39,184 bases of DNA, from positions 1-39,184 of the forward strand of contig JBBRDT010000024.1 in NCBI GenBank assembly GCA_038203635.1. The letters are read 5' to 3'. The translations under genes and the position numbers were made by a program. This DNA is from DASRIA01 sp038203635 (GTDB lineage: Bacteria > Actinomycetota > Thermoleophilia > Solirubrobacterales > JBBDJG01). Numbering within the stretch: the stretch's first letter is position 1; each line of letters starts with the position of its first letter. Positions 32,852 through 39,184 of the stretch are shown here, in pieces. The notes under the pieces were generated by a model. The model was not told the origin of the DNA. It searched no databases and saw nothing but the letters and a program-made list of their open reading frames with translations.

Positions 32852-34209
32852 GGACTCGTTTGCGCCTGCTCGGCCCGCCGGCCCGACGGCGGTCGGCTGC
32901 GGCGCTCGCGATCGACGAAGTCGATCACGAGTGGGACTCCCTCGAGGTGGTAGCGCTCGCGGAGGCGGTTCTCGACGAAGAACCCGTAGTCCCGCACGAT
33001 CAGGCGACGATCGTTGACGTGGAGGCGAAAGCGCGGCGGGCCGGACTCGACCTGAGCCGCGTAGTAGATCCGCAGTCGCTTGCCGCGTACCGCCGGCGGG
33101 GAACGCTGGGCCTGGACCTCCGCCACGAACCGGTTCAGGTCGGCGGTCGCGACCCGGACGCGGGATCGATCGGCCAGCGACACGGCCTCGACCATCAGGC
33201 GAGTGACGTTGCGGCCGGACAGCGCGGAGGCGGTGATCACGCGCGGGCGCAGGCGCAGCTTGGTCGCGACGCGCGCCTTCGCGTCCTCGAGCTCGGTTGC
33301 CGTGACATCCCATTTGTTGAGCACGACGATCGTCGCGCAGCCGTTGTGCATCGCGAGGTCCGCAATCCTGAGGTCCTCGGAGGTGACGCCGTCCTGCGCG
33401 TCGCAGACGACGAGCGCGACGTCGGAACGCTCCGCCGCGCGTTCCGAGCGCAGCTGTGCGTAGTAGTCGACCGTGCCCGCGACCTTCGATACCCGGCGCA
33501 GCCCGGCCGTGTCGACCAGGACGAGCGGCCGCCCGTCCACCTCGATGCGCGTGTCGATGGAGTCGCGCGTGGTGCCCGCGCGTTCGTCCACGATCACCCG
33601 TTCCTGGCCGAGGAACGCGTTCACCAGCGACGACTTCCCCACGTTTGGCCGGCCGATAACCGCGACCGAGACGGCATCGTCGTCGGGCTCCTCGGGCGTG
33701 GCGCTGGCGCGCACGGCCTCGACGACCTTGTCGAGCAGATCGCCCGTTCCGATCCCATGTGCGGCCGAGACCGGCATCGGCTCGCCCAGGCCCAGACCGT
33801 GGAACTCGGCGGCCAGCGGCGCATCCTCGCCACGATCGAGCTTGTTCGCCGCCACGATCGCCGGCACCGAGGACGCCCGCAGCAGCTTCGCGAGGTCCGC
33901 GTCGCCGGGCCGCAATCCCGCCGTGGCGTCGACCACCAGCAACACCGCAGTCGCGTCCTCGAGCGCGAAGCGCGCCTGGTCCTGCACCTGGCGCGCGAGC
34001 GCCTCGCTGTCGCTCAGGTCCACGCCACCCGTGTCGACGAGGGTGAACGACACGCCGTTCCACTCTGCCGGGATCTCCTTGCGGTCGCGCGTCACGCCGG
34101 GCTGCGCATCGGTGACCGCCTCGCGGGTGTCGCTGAGACGGTTCACCAGCGACGACTTGCCGACGTTCGGATAGCCGATGACCGCGACCTTTGGTGCGTT
34201 CCTCCTCAT
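32848..34209 (-). CDS. der: ribosome assembly GTPase Der
   Basis: Der (EngA) is a double GTPase needed for 50S subunit maturation. The 453-residue protein has two G domains: first GYPNVGKSS (12-20), DTGG and NKLD; second GRPNVGKSS (186-194), DTAG and NKWD. A C-terminal KH-like domain follows (KRLRIYYAAQVESGPPRFRLHVN). Both domains carry all G motifs. ATG at 34209 overlaps the TGA that ends the cmk reading frame (ATGA), showing that the old cmk gene ended exactly here. Confidence 0.97.
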   Translation of the reverse strand: MRRNAPKVAVIGYPNVGKSSLVNRLSDTREAVTDAQPGVTRDRKEIPAEWNGVSFTLVDTGGVDLSDSEALARQVQDQARFALEDATAVLLVVDATAGLRPGDADLAKLLRASSVPAIVAANKLDRGEDAPLAAEFHGLGLGEPMPVSAAHGIGTGDLLDKVVEAVRASATPEEPDDDAVSVAVIGRPNVGKSSLVNAFLGQERVIVDERAGTTRDSIDTRIEVDGRPLVLVDTAGLRRVSKVAGTVDYYAQLRSERAAERSDVALVVCDAQDGVTSEDLRIADLAMHNGCATIVVLNKWDVTATELEDAKARVATKLRLRPRVITASALSGRNVTRLMVEAVSLADRSRVRVATADLNRFVAEVQAQRSPPAVRGKRLRIYYAAQVESGPPRFRLHVNDRRLIVRDYGFFVENRLRERYHLEGVPLVIDFVDRERRSRPPSGRRAEQAQTSP

Positions 34210-34874
34210 CTTCCGGATGCGGCCTTGGCGAGCTCGACGATGCGGTCGGCGACGGCGTCGGCCGTCAGGCTCGTGGTGTCGATCAGCTCCGCGTCGTCGG
34301 CCTGGCGCAACGGCGCGGCCGAGCGTGTCGAGTCGAGCAGGTCGCGCTGCTCGATCGCGGAGCGCACCTCGTCGTGCTGGATGCTCACCCCGCGGCGCTC
34401 GAGCTAGGCGCCGCGACGGCGCGCGCGCTCGCCGGGGTCGGCGGTGAGGAATGCCTTCACGGGCGCGTCGGGCGCGACGACGGTGCCGATGTCACGGCCC
34501 TCGACGACGTAGTCACCGGCCTTGATCAGGGCGCGCTGCTTGTCGAGCATCGCCCTGCGCACGTCCGGGTGTGCTGCCACCCGGGAGCTGGCCCCCGTGA
34601 CGCGCGGCTCGCGAATGGCGTCGCTGACGTCACGCCCGTCCACGAGCACCTGAGCGTTGTCGTCGTCGCGGCGCCGCAGCTCGATCGCCAGGCGCTCGGC
34701 GATGCGGCCGAGCGCGGGCCCATCGTCCAGGTCGACCCCCGAGTCGAGCGCCGTCAGCGTGACGGCGCGGTACATCGCACCCGAGTCCAGATAGGTGAAG
34801 CCGAGCCGCCGGGCGACCTCGCGCGCGACCGTGCTCTTCCCGCTCCCGGCGGGCCCGTCGATCGCGATGATCAT
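34206..34874 (-). pseudogene. cmk: cytidylate kinase, interrupted by one in-frame TAG
   Basis: Cmk phosphorylates CMP and dCMP and is needed for CTP and DNA supply. The frame from ATG 34874 encodes IDGPAGSGKSTVA (P-loop, 4-16), YLDSGAMYRAVT and GRDIGTVV up to DPGERARRRGA, then TAG at 34406-34404. After it the same frame continues without another stop: LERRGV, DLLDSTRSAAPL (with the conserved Arg, Asp, Arg of the active site) and IDTTSL, ending at the TGA that overlaps der. With one residue for TAG the protein would be 222 long, the normal size. The stop therefore replaces one codon (GAG or similar) near residue 157. The first 156 residues alone would lack essential active-site residues. A GTG at 34388 could restart translation but has a poor site. 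Sequencing error, a true nonsense mutation or suppression are all possible. Confidence 0.85.
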
Positions 34875-34895
34875 CGGCAGAAGCGTAGAGCTTGC

Positions 34896-35438
34896 CTACG
34901 CGCCCTTGCCGTGCCGGGCGCGATATGCGCGGGCCTTGGCACGGTTTCCGCACACTTCCATCGAGCACCACGTGGCCGACCGGTTGCGGGAGTGGTCGTA
35001 GAAAGCCCACTCGCAGGTGTGCTCGCGGCAGGCCTTCAGACGCTGGAAGCTCCCGTCCCGCATCGCCGTGTGGACCAGGCCCAGAATCGACCCGAGCGCC
35101 CCGTCGAGCCCCTCGCCCTCGGGCTCGAGCGCGCAGTCGTCGTCGCCGAAGCGCACGCTCACCGGCACCGTTGCCGCCACGGCGTCGAGGCGGGCGAGCG
35201 CATCCGGGTCACGCGGCTCGCCGTTGTTGGCCAGCATCAGGGCCCTCAGGCCCTCGCGCACGTCGGCGAAGCGGGCCACATCCGCAGCGGTGGCCGCGGC
35301 CGTGCTCAGATCGTGCTCGGCGAGCCAGGCCTCGAGCGCCTCGGGGGTCGCGATGTCGTCGAGGTCGTCGTCGATGTCGCGTGTATTGACGAACTGCCGG
35401 ATCACTTCGAGCCGGCCTGGCGCTGTGTCGGAAGTCAC
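34896..35438 (-). CDS. CGNR zinc-finger (ABATE domain) protein
   Basis: A 180-residue probable regulator. The N-terminal ABATE domain (about 8-125: EVIRQFVNTRDID, TPEALEAWLAEH) is followed by the CGNR zinc finger with Cys at 137, 142, 158 and 163 (CREHTC, CSMEVCGNRAKARAY). Such proteins are presumed DNA- or nucleic-acid-binding stress regulators in actinobacteria; targets are mostly unknown. GTG start at 35438 has GAGGA five bases upstream. It is divergent from a small GNAT-like gene with a shared control region, so self-control and control of that gene are plausible. Downstream lies cmk. Confidence 0.88.
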   Translation of the reverse strand: MTSDTAPGRLEVIRQFVNTRDIDDDLDDIATPEALEAWLAEHDLSTAAATAADVARFADVREGLRALMLANNGEPRDPDALARLDAVAATVPVSVRFGDDDCALEPEGEGLDGALGSILGLVHTAMRDGSFQRLKACREHTCEWAFYDHSRNRSATWCSMEVCGNRAKARAYRARHGKGA

Positions 35439-35462
35439 AGATTTCCTCGGATTTCGTCGATT

Positions 35463-35493
35463 ATCCTACGTAACTACCAAAAGCCCTTGACAA
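35463..35493 (-). promoter_or_regulatory. predicted promoter of the CGNR gene
   Basis: On the minus strand TTGTCA (35493-35488) and TAGGAT (35468-35463) are spaced by 19 bases, longer than ideal. The -35 box lies on the palindrome CTTGACAAG (35486-35494) shared with the opposite promoter. Confidence 0.4.
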
Positions 35494-35508
35494 GTTATGC
35501 TAACTACC
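35471..35508 (+). promoter_or_regulatory. direct repeats TAACTACC flanking the shared -35 palindrome
   Basis: TAACTACC occurs at 35471-35478 and 35501-35508, 30 bp apart (about three helical turns), nearly symmetrical about the palindrome CTTGACAAG. One copy sits in the spacer of each divergent promoter, as expected of operators for a single regulator. Confidence 0.45.
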
Positions 35509-35515
35509 GTACATT
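35487..35515 (+). promoter_or_regulatory. strong predicted promoter of the GNAT-like gene
   Basis: A perfect TTGACA (35487-35492), a 17-base spacer and TACATT (35510-35515), in a locally AT-rich stretch. Transcription would start near 35522, about 40 bases before the ATG at 35563. Confidence 0.7.
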
Positions 35516-35562
35516 CTACACTGGTTATGAGCAGAGACCGATACCGAGGAGGGCGGCACCCG

Positions 35563-35976
35563 ATGAATCCTCTCAACGCACTACTCGCACAGACGGTTAT
35601 CGAAGAGCGTTACGCGCAAGCTGAGCAATACCGGCGCTCCCACCCCGAGCGACCGGGCGCGGCGCCTACGCTCTACGACTCCGTGACGATCCGACGGGTC
35701 ACACCCGATGACTGGAAGGCAGTCGAGCGCCTCGCGCAGCTCGAGGGCCACCCGGTCCCGAGGGGCGCCGCCCTGCTCGCCGAGGTGGACGAGGACGTAC
35801 TGGTGGTGAGGTCCCTCGAGGACGACGCGACCGTCGCGGACCCCTTCCACCCCACAGCGGAGTTGACGACGCTGCTCGAGGCACGGGCGAAGCATCTCGG
35901 CGGGCACGCGCACAGCGCAATCGCCCGGCCCTTCCACCGCGCCGCGGCCCGAGTGACTGCGATGGCCCGGCACTAA
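35563..35976 (+). CDS. small GNAT-like protein
   Basis: A 137-residue protein. A helical N-terminus (NALLAQTVIEERYAQAEQYRR) precedes a region like the first half of a GNAT acetyltransferase fold: VTIRRVTPDDWKAVERLAQLEG, VPRGAALLAEVDEDVLVVRSL, then DPFHPTAELTTLLEARAKHL. The acetyl-CoA loop (Q/RxxGxG/A) is not present, so it may be a degenerate or binding-only domain. Similar small proteins are common in actinobacteria. AGGAGG (35547-35552) lies ten bases before the ATG; an ATG at 35527 is possible but would have almost no leader. It has the best promoter in the window, so it may be highly expressed or strongly switched. Confidence 0.72.
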   Translation: MNPLNALLAQTVIEERYAQAEQYRRSHPERPGAAPTLYDSVTIRRVTPDDWKAVERLAQLEGHPVPRGAALLAEVDEDVLVVRSLEDDATVADPFHPTAELTTLLEARAKHLGGHAHSAIARPFHRAAARVTAMARH

Positions 35977-36004
35977 TGCACTGCCCGGCGCCAGACTGCA
36001 GTTT

Positions 36005-36044
36005 CCGACGACTTTGGTACCCCATCGGGTACCAAAGTCGTCGG
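36005..36044. terminator. bidirectional terminator-like 18-bp perfect inverted repeat
   Basis: CCGACGACTTTGGTACCC (36005-36022) pairs perfectly with its complement at 36027-36044 across a CATC loop. It is flanked by TTT on one side and TAAA on the other but no long U tract. It stands 28 bases after the GNAT-like stop and serves either strand. Confidence 0.75.
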
Positions 36045-36170
36045 TAAAGCCGTTAGGTGCCGTGCTGTCCCGGCTTGGACCCGCAGCGCCTCTACGCCCG
36101 GAGTGGTCCCGGCCCGTCAAACGATGGGTCAAGCCTTGGGCGTTGCTTCCGTCCCACGCAACCTCCTGGC

Positions 36171-36198
36171 GAACTGCGGACTGCGGACTGCGGACTGC
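36171..36198 (+). repeat. 7-bp tandem repeat
   Basis: Four units of GGACTGC (the first is GAACTGC) run from 36171 to 36198, ending four bases before the stop codon of the minus-strand gene. Confidence 0.85.
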
Positions 36199-36201
36199 CT
36201 A

Positions 36202-37209
36202 CTATTCGTAGACGATGATATCCGGAGCGGGCTTCAACGCGAGCGCATCCTTGGGGCTGATCAGCCCGATGTCCTCGCTGAAGAACAGCTTGAACCCGTT
36301 ATAGGGATCCGCCGAGCGGCGGCGTAGGCGCCGCGACGCGGGCTGCGCGATCGAGAGCCGGTCGTAGACAGCCTTCTTCTGGTCGGCCGTCCCGAAGCCG
36401 TCCATGTTCGAGATCACGGCCACCCCGGGCCCGCCGCGCATGAGTTTCCGGTCGGTGACCATGTCATCCGTGAACTGGTGCACGATCACCACCTTCTGCG
36501 GCAGGTTGCGGGCGCGCACGATGCGCGCGAGGTAGTCCACGACCTCGTTCACCGTGGCCGCGTCGGTGGAGCCGATCACACTGCCGGGCTGTACGCCCTC
36601 CGGCACGCTCCATTCCGGGTCCAGCGCGAGGCTCACGTCGGGCTCCACGAGCCACCGCTCGAGCGCCCTCACCTCGCCCATGAACTCGGCCTGCCCGGGC
36701 TGGATGTCGAGCACCAGCAGCCCCTTCGCCGCACGCGTGGCACGCAGGTGGCGGGCGATCACGGCGTCGGACTGGCGCAGGCGGTGCATGCCGTCGTTCC
36801 CGGGCGCCGACTGCGCCAGCGAGGCGATCAGCTCGAACGCGGGCAGGGCCGGGCGCCCGGGCTGCGAGAACTGCCGCGCGCGGGCCTCGAGGCGGCGTGC
36901 TGACACGTTCAGCGGCGCGGTACCGAGCACCCCCAGCTCCGGGTCCTGCGGCGCGCCGTAGTAGGCGACGATGCGGCTGCGCGGAAGGATCTCCCGGCCT
37001 CCGCGCGGGAGCTCGGCGGCGGCCGCCTTGTCCGAGCCGGCCTCCTCGTCGCCGCCCCCCACGACGGCGGAGCAGCCCCGCACGAACAGAAAGAGCAGGA
37101 ACAGCACCAGGACGAGGCCGAGCAGCCGGCGGCGGCGATACACGCGCTGCTGCTCTTCCCACGCGCCACCGCGGCGCGCGGGGCGCGCAGTCTGGGTCCC
37201 GGCGGCCAT
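36202..37209 (-). CDS. membrane-anchored or lipoprotein-like protein of unknown function
   Basis: A 335-residue protein I cannot assign to a named family. It has a basic cytoplasmic start (RRRRLL), a membrane segment (GLVLVLFLLFLFV, about 31-43) ending in RGC, which may be a poor lipobox or only an anchor, a Glu/Ala linker, then a domain of about 260 residues outside the membrane. The pattern IVAYYGAPQDPELGVLG, LLVLDIQPGQAEF, DVSLALDPEWSVPEG and VISNMDGFG suggests alternating strands with acidic residues at their ends, as in a TIM barrel hydrolase-like fold; this is inference. It follows aroA by eight bases and seems to be in the tyrA-aroA transcript. Confidence 0.7.
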   Translation of the reverse strand: MAAGTQTARPARRGGAWEEQQRVYRRRRLLGLVLVLFLLFLFVRGCSAVVGGGDEEAGSDKAAAAELPRGGREILPRSRIVAYYGAPQDPELGVLGTAPLNVSARRLEARARQFSQPGRPALPAFELIASLAQSAPGNDGMHRLRQSDAVIARHLRATRAAKGLLVLDIQPGQAEFMGEVRALERWLVEPDVSLALDPEWSVPEGVQPGSVIGSTDAATVNEVVDYLARIVRARNLPQKVVIVHQFTDDMVTDRKLMRGGPGVAVISNMDGFGTADQKKAVYDRLSIAQPASRRLRRRSADPYNGFKLFFSEDIGLISPKDALALKPAPDIIVYE

Positions 37210-37217
37210 CCCTGGTG

Positions 37218-38546
37218 TTATTCGTGCGCTTCGGGCCGAACCCTACGCCCGGCCACGTCTTCCAGGTCAGCCGCGAACCCCGGATATGAGACATCCGCGG
37301 CTTGAAAGCCGGCCACGTCGACGCCCTCACGCGAGGCCAGCCCCGCGACCGCTCCGAGCATCGCGAGCCTGTGGTCGCCGGCCGCGTCCAGATGTCCGCC
37401 CACGATGCCTCCCGTGCCCTCCATCATGAAGCCGTCGGGGGCCGCCTCGATGCGCGCTCCCAGCCCGCGCAGGCCTTCGACGACCGTCGTGATGCGGTCG
37501 GACTCCTTGCGGCGCAGCTCCTCGGCGCCGTGCACCGACGTGCGTCCCTCGGCGAACGCACCGAGCAGCGCGACGATCGGCAGCTCATCGATGGCGAGCG
37601 GCACCTCGTCCGGCTGCACGTCGGTCCCGCGCAGCTCCGCCGCGCGCACCACGATGTCCCCGACCGGTTCGCCCCCGGCGGCGACGCCCTCGGACACCTC
37701 CACGTCTCCTCCCATCCGTTGCAGGATGCGCAGCAGGCCCGTGCGTGTCGGGTTCAGACCCACGCCTCGCAGGACGATCTCGGAGCCCGGCACCAAGGTC
37801 GCCGCAGCGATGAAGAACGCCGCCGAGGAGAAGTCGCCGGGCACCTCCACCTCGTCCAGCTCGATGCGGCGCATGCCCGACACCGATACGCGCCCGGCCT
37901 CACTGCGCACGTCAACGCCGGCTGCTCGCAGCATCACCTCCGTGTGGTCGCGCGACGGGAGCGCCTCGACCACGGTGGTGTCGCTGTCGGCCAGCAGTCC
38001 CGCGAGCAGCACGCACGACTTCACCTGCGCGCTGGCGACCGGCAGCTCGTACTCGATCCCGTGCAGATCGGCGCCCTCGACGACCATCGGCGGCAATCCT
38101 CCGTGGCGGAAATCCACGCTCGCCCCCATACGCCGCAGCGGATGGGCGACGCGGTCGACCGGGCGGCGCCGGATGCTCTCGTCGCCGTCGAGGGTCCACG
38201 TTCCCCTGGGCTGCCCCGCAAGCCACCCGGGCAGGATCCGCAGCAGAGTCCCGGCGTTGCGCACGTCGATCGATTCACTGCCGGGGTCCGCGCCCCGCAG
38301 CCCCGCGCCGACGAGCTCGACGTCTGTGCCCGCACCGCGCGGCTGTGCGCGAGCCAGGCGCGCTCCCAGCTCCGTGACCGCCTCGAGCGTCGCGGCGGTG
38401 TCGGCCGACCGCAGGTAGCCGCGCACCTGCACGCGGCCGTCCGACATCGCGCCGACGATCGCGGCGCGGTGCGAGATCGACTTGTCCGGGGGCGGCGTGA
38501 GCGCCCCCTTCACCGCCGAGACCGGATCGAACCGCACGTCCCTCAT
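37218..38546 (-). CDS. aroA: 3-phosphoshikimate 1-carboxyvinyltransferase (EPSP synthase)
   Basis: AroA makes EPSP from shikimate 3-phosphate and phosphoenolpyruvate, the step before chorismate. The 442-residue protein has DKSISHR (21-27), NAGT (97-100), the SxQxKS element in ASAQVKS and KESDR (347-351). The acid pair DE (320-321, in IDELPIVAL) is also present. Both halves of the double-barrel enzyme are complete. The ATG overlaps the tyrA stop (ATGA), so the two aromatic genes are coupled. The end is eight bases before the next gene. Confidence 0.97.
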   Translation of the reverse strand: MRDVRFDPVSAVKGALTPPPDKSISHRAAIVGAMSDGRVQVRGYLRSADTAATLEAVTELGARLARAQPRGAGTDVELVGAGLRGADPGSESIDVRNAGTLLRILPGWLAGQPRGTWTLDGDESIRRRPVDRVAHPLRRMGASVDFRHGGLPPMVVEGADLHGIEYELPVASAQVKSCVLLAGLLADSDTTVVEALPSRDHTEVMLRAAGVDVRSEAGRVSVSGMRRIELDEVEVPGDFSSAAFFIAAATLVPGSEIVLRGVGLNPTRTGLLRILQRMGGDVEVSEGVAAGGEPVGDIVVRAAELRGTDVQPDEVPLAIDELPIVALLGAFAEGRTSVHGAEELRRKESDRITTVVEGLRGLGARIEAAPDGFMMEGTGGIVGGHLDAAGDHRLAMLGAVAGLASREGVDVAGFQAADVSYPGFAADLEDVAGRRVRPEAHE

Positions 38547-39184
38547 CCTCCACTGTCCACCGGCGAGGCCGCATAGCCGAGTTCCGCGACCAGTTCCATC
38601 ACGCGGTCTGCGCTGCCCGCGCCCGCAACCCAGAGCGCGATCGCACCCGACCGCATGTCCGGCGCCGGGTAGAGCGCCATGTCCACGATGTTGATACCCG
38701 CTTCGCCGAGCGCCAGCGCAAGCTGCGCGACGATCCCCGGCCGGTTGGGCACGGCGACGCGCAGCTCACTCACGGGTCCGCCCGCCAGATCCGCTTCGAG
38801 CAGCCGCTGCCGGTCGGCGCGGGCGCCTTCGATCCAGCGCTCGAGCCGGGCCGGGTCGCCTGCGCGCAGGTCGTCACGCACGCGCTGCAGCGCGGCGAGG
38901 TATGCGTCCAGCTCGCGCTCGAGCGCCTCGTGGTTCGACAGGAAGATGTCCCGCCACAGCGGCGGGTTCGCGCCGGCCACGCGCGTGGCGTCGCGGAAGC
39001 TCGGGCCGGTTGCCGGCAGGCCCTGCGACTCGTCGGCCAGCTCCCGCGCTGCCTGCCCCACCAGCACGTTCGCGAGGACGTGCGGCAGGTGGCTGACGGT
39101 TGCCATCAGGCGGTCGTGCACGTCGGCGGTGATCGCCGTGGGCCGTGCGCCGAGTGCCGACACCAGCCCGAAGAGGCGCTCATA
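38543..39184 (-). CDS. tyrA: prephenate dehydrogenase, C-terminal part, with ACT domain
   Basis: Only the last 213 residues are inside the window; the NAD-binding part and start lie beyond the edge at 39184. What is visible is the all-helical dimer domain of TyrA (ITADVHDRLMATVSHLPHVLANVLV, including the His-rich pair SHLPH that is conserved in prephenate dehydrogenase) followed by a C-terminal ACT domain (VAVPNRPGIVAQLALALGEAGINIVD), which usually senses tyrosine and inhibits the enzyme. It opens the tyrA-aroA operon here. Confidence 0.93.
   Translation of the reverse strand, partial: YERLFGLVSALGARPTAITADVHDRLMATVSHLPHVLANVLVGQAARELADESQGLPATGPSFRDATRVAGANPPLWRDIFLSNHEALERELDAYLAALQRVRDDLRAGDPARLERWIEGARADRQRLLEADLAGGPVSELRVAVPNRPGIVAQLALALGEAGINIVDMALYPAPDMRSGAIALWVAGAGSADRVMELVAELGYAASPVDSGG

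Larger units (their letters stand above)
35977..36201. other. longest spacer in the window, convergent genes
   Basis: This 225-base gap lies between the ends of two convergent genes. It holds a perfect inverted repeat (terminator) at 36005-36044 and a 7-bp tandem repeat at 36171-36198. No gene, RNA or promoter is evident in the rest. Confidence 0.6.

Noticed and set aside
34206..34388. A separate small gene starting at GTG 34388
   Set aside because: Its sequence is the C-terminal part of cytidylate kinase in the same frame as the upstream part; it is not an independent gene, though restart there is possible.
35977..36201. tRNA, small RNA or gene in the longest spacer
   Set aside because: No cloverleaf, promoter or plausible reading frame is visible; only the terminator and a short tandem repeat stand out.
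1..39184. CRISPR array, insertion sequence, integrase or attachment site
   Set aside because: No regularly spaced repeats, transposase or recombinase motifs were found in any intergenic region or frame.

Overview
The window is GC-rich, densely packed bacterial DNA with short or overlapping gene junctions (ATGA, GTGA, TTGA), frequent GTG and TTG starts, and almost no spacer. Gene content and order (rpe-rsmB-fmt-def-priA, ribD-ribE-ribBA-ribH, rpmB-fakA-recG-rsmD-coaD, a SepIVA-like gene near the DUF177 gene, tyrA-aroA and cmk-der) point to an actinobacterium. GC content, an orphan AbiEi/DUF559 gene and a CGNR regulator would fit Thermoleophilia; that class assignment is inference.

Layout. 1-9015, minus strand: rpmB, fakA, recG, rsmD, coaD and a DivIVA/SepIVA-like coiled-coil gene, then a three-gene ABC-2 exporter, then the DUF177 gene. 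9026-12612, minus: a complete riboflavin operon (ribD, ribE, ribBA, ribH) with a promoter near 12720. 12759-22868: an accessory block with an orphan AbiEi/DUF559 protein, two GT-C membrane glycosyltransferases (minus), a divergent plus-strand operon (polyprenyl-phosphate-sugar-type GT2, methyltransferase, MOP-type flippase, CmoB-like methyltransferase), a DUF2804 gene and an SDR epimerase. In mycobacteria rpe lies close to ribD, so this block looks inserted into an old neighbourhood. 22832-29296, minus: priA, HIT, def, fmt, rsmB, a zinc-ribbon gene and rpe (replication restart, translation start and rRNA modification). 29357-30040, plus: a cyclase-family hydrolase. 30030-34874, minus: cmk, der, a DUF3352 gene and metK. 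34896-35976: a CGNR regulator divergent from a small GNAT-like gene, with a shared control region. 36202-39184, minus: tyrA (5' end outside the window), aroA and an unknown membrane-anchored protein.

How the genes work together. Most genes are housekeeping. The accessory block reads as a small surface-glycan or glycolipid module: GT2 charges a lipid carrier, the GT-C enzymes transfer the sugar outside the membrane, the flippase moves the intermediate, and the methyltransferases and SDR tailor it. This role is inferred from families and order only.

Most notable: (1) cmk carries one in-frame TAG, after which the remaining conserved C-terminus continues in the same frame to the normal overlap with der; (2) a structured repeat of about 50 bp occurs twice, in the ribE-ribBA gap and in the GT-C/GT2 divergent gap, with both stem-loops conserved, and it changes the likely start codons of two genes; (3) the CGNR/GNAT-like divergent promoters share a palindromic -35 box flanked by TAACTACC direct repeats; (4) a perfect 18-bp inverted repeat ends the GNAT-like gene; (5) a nested palindrome lies inside the 3' end of the GT2 gene. 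No tRNA, rRNA, CRISPR array, insertion sequence or replication origin was seen. The longest gene-free stretch is 35977-36201 (225 bases).
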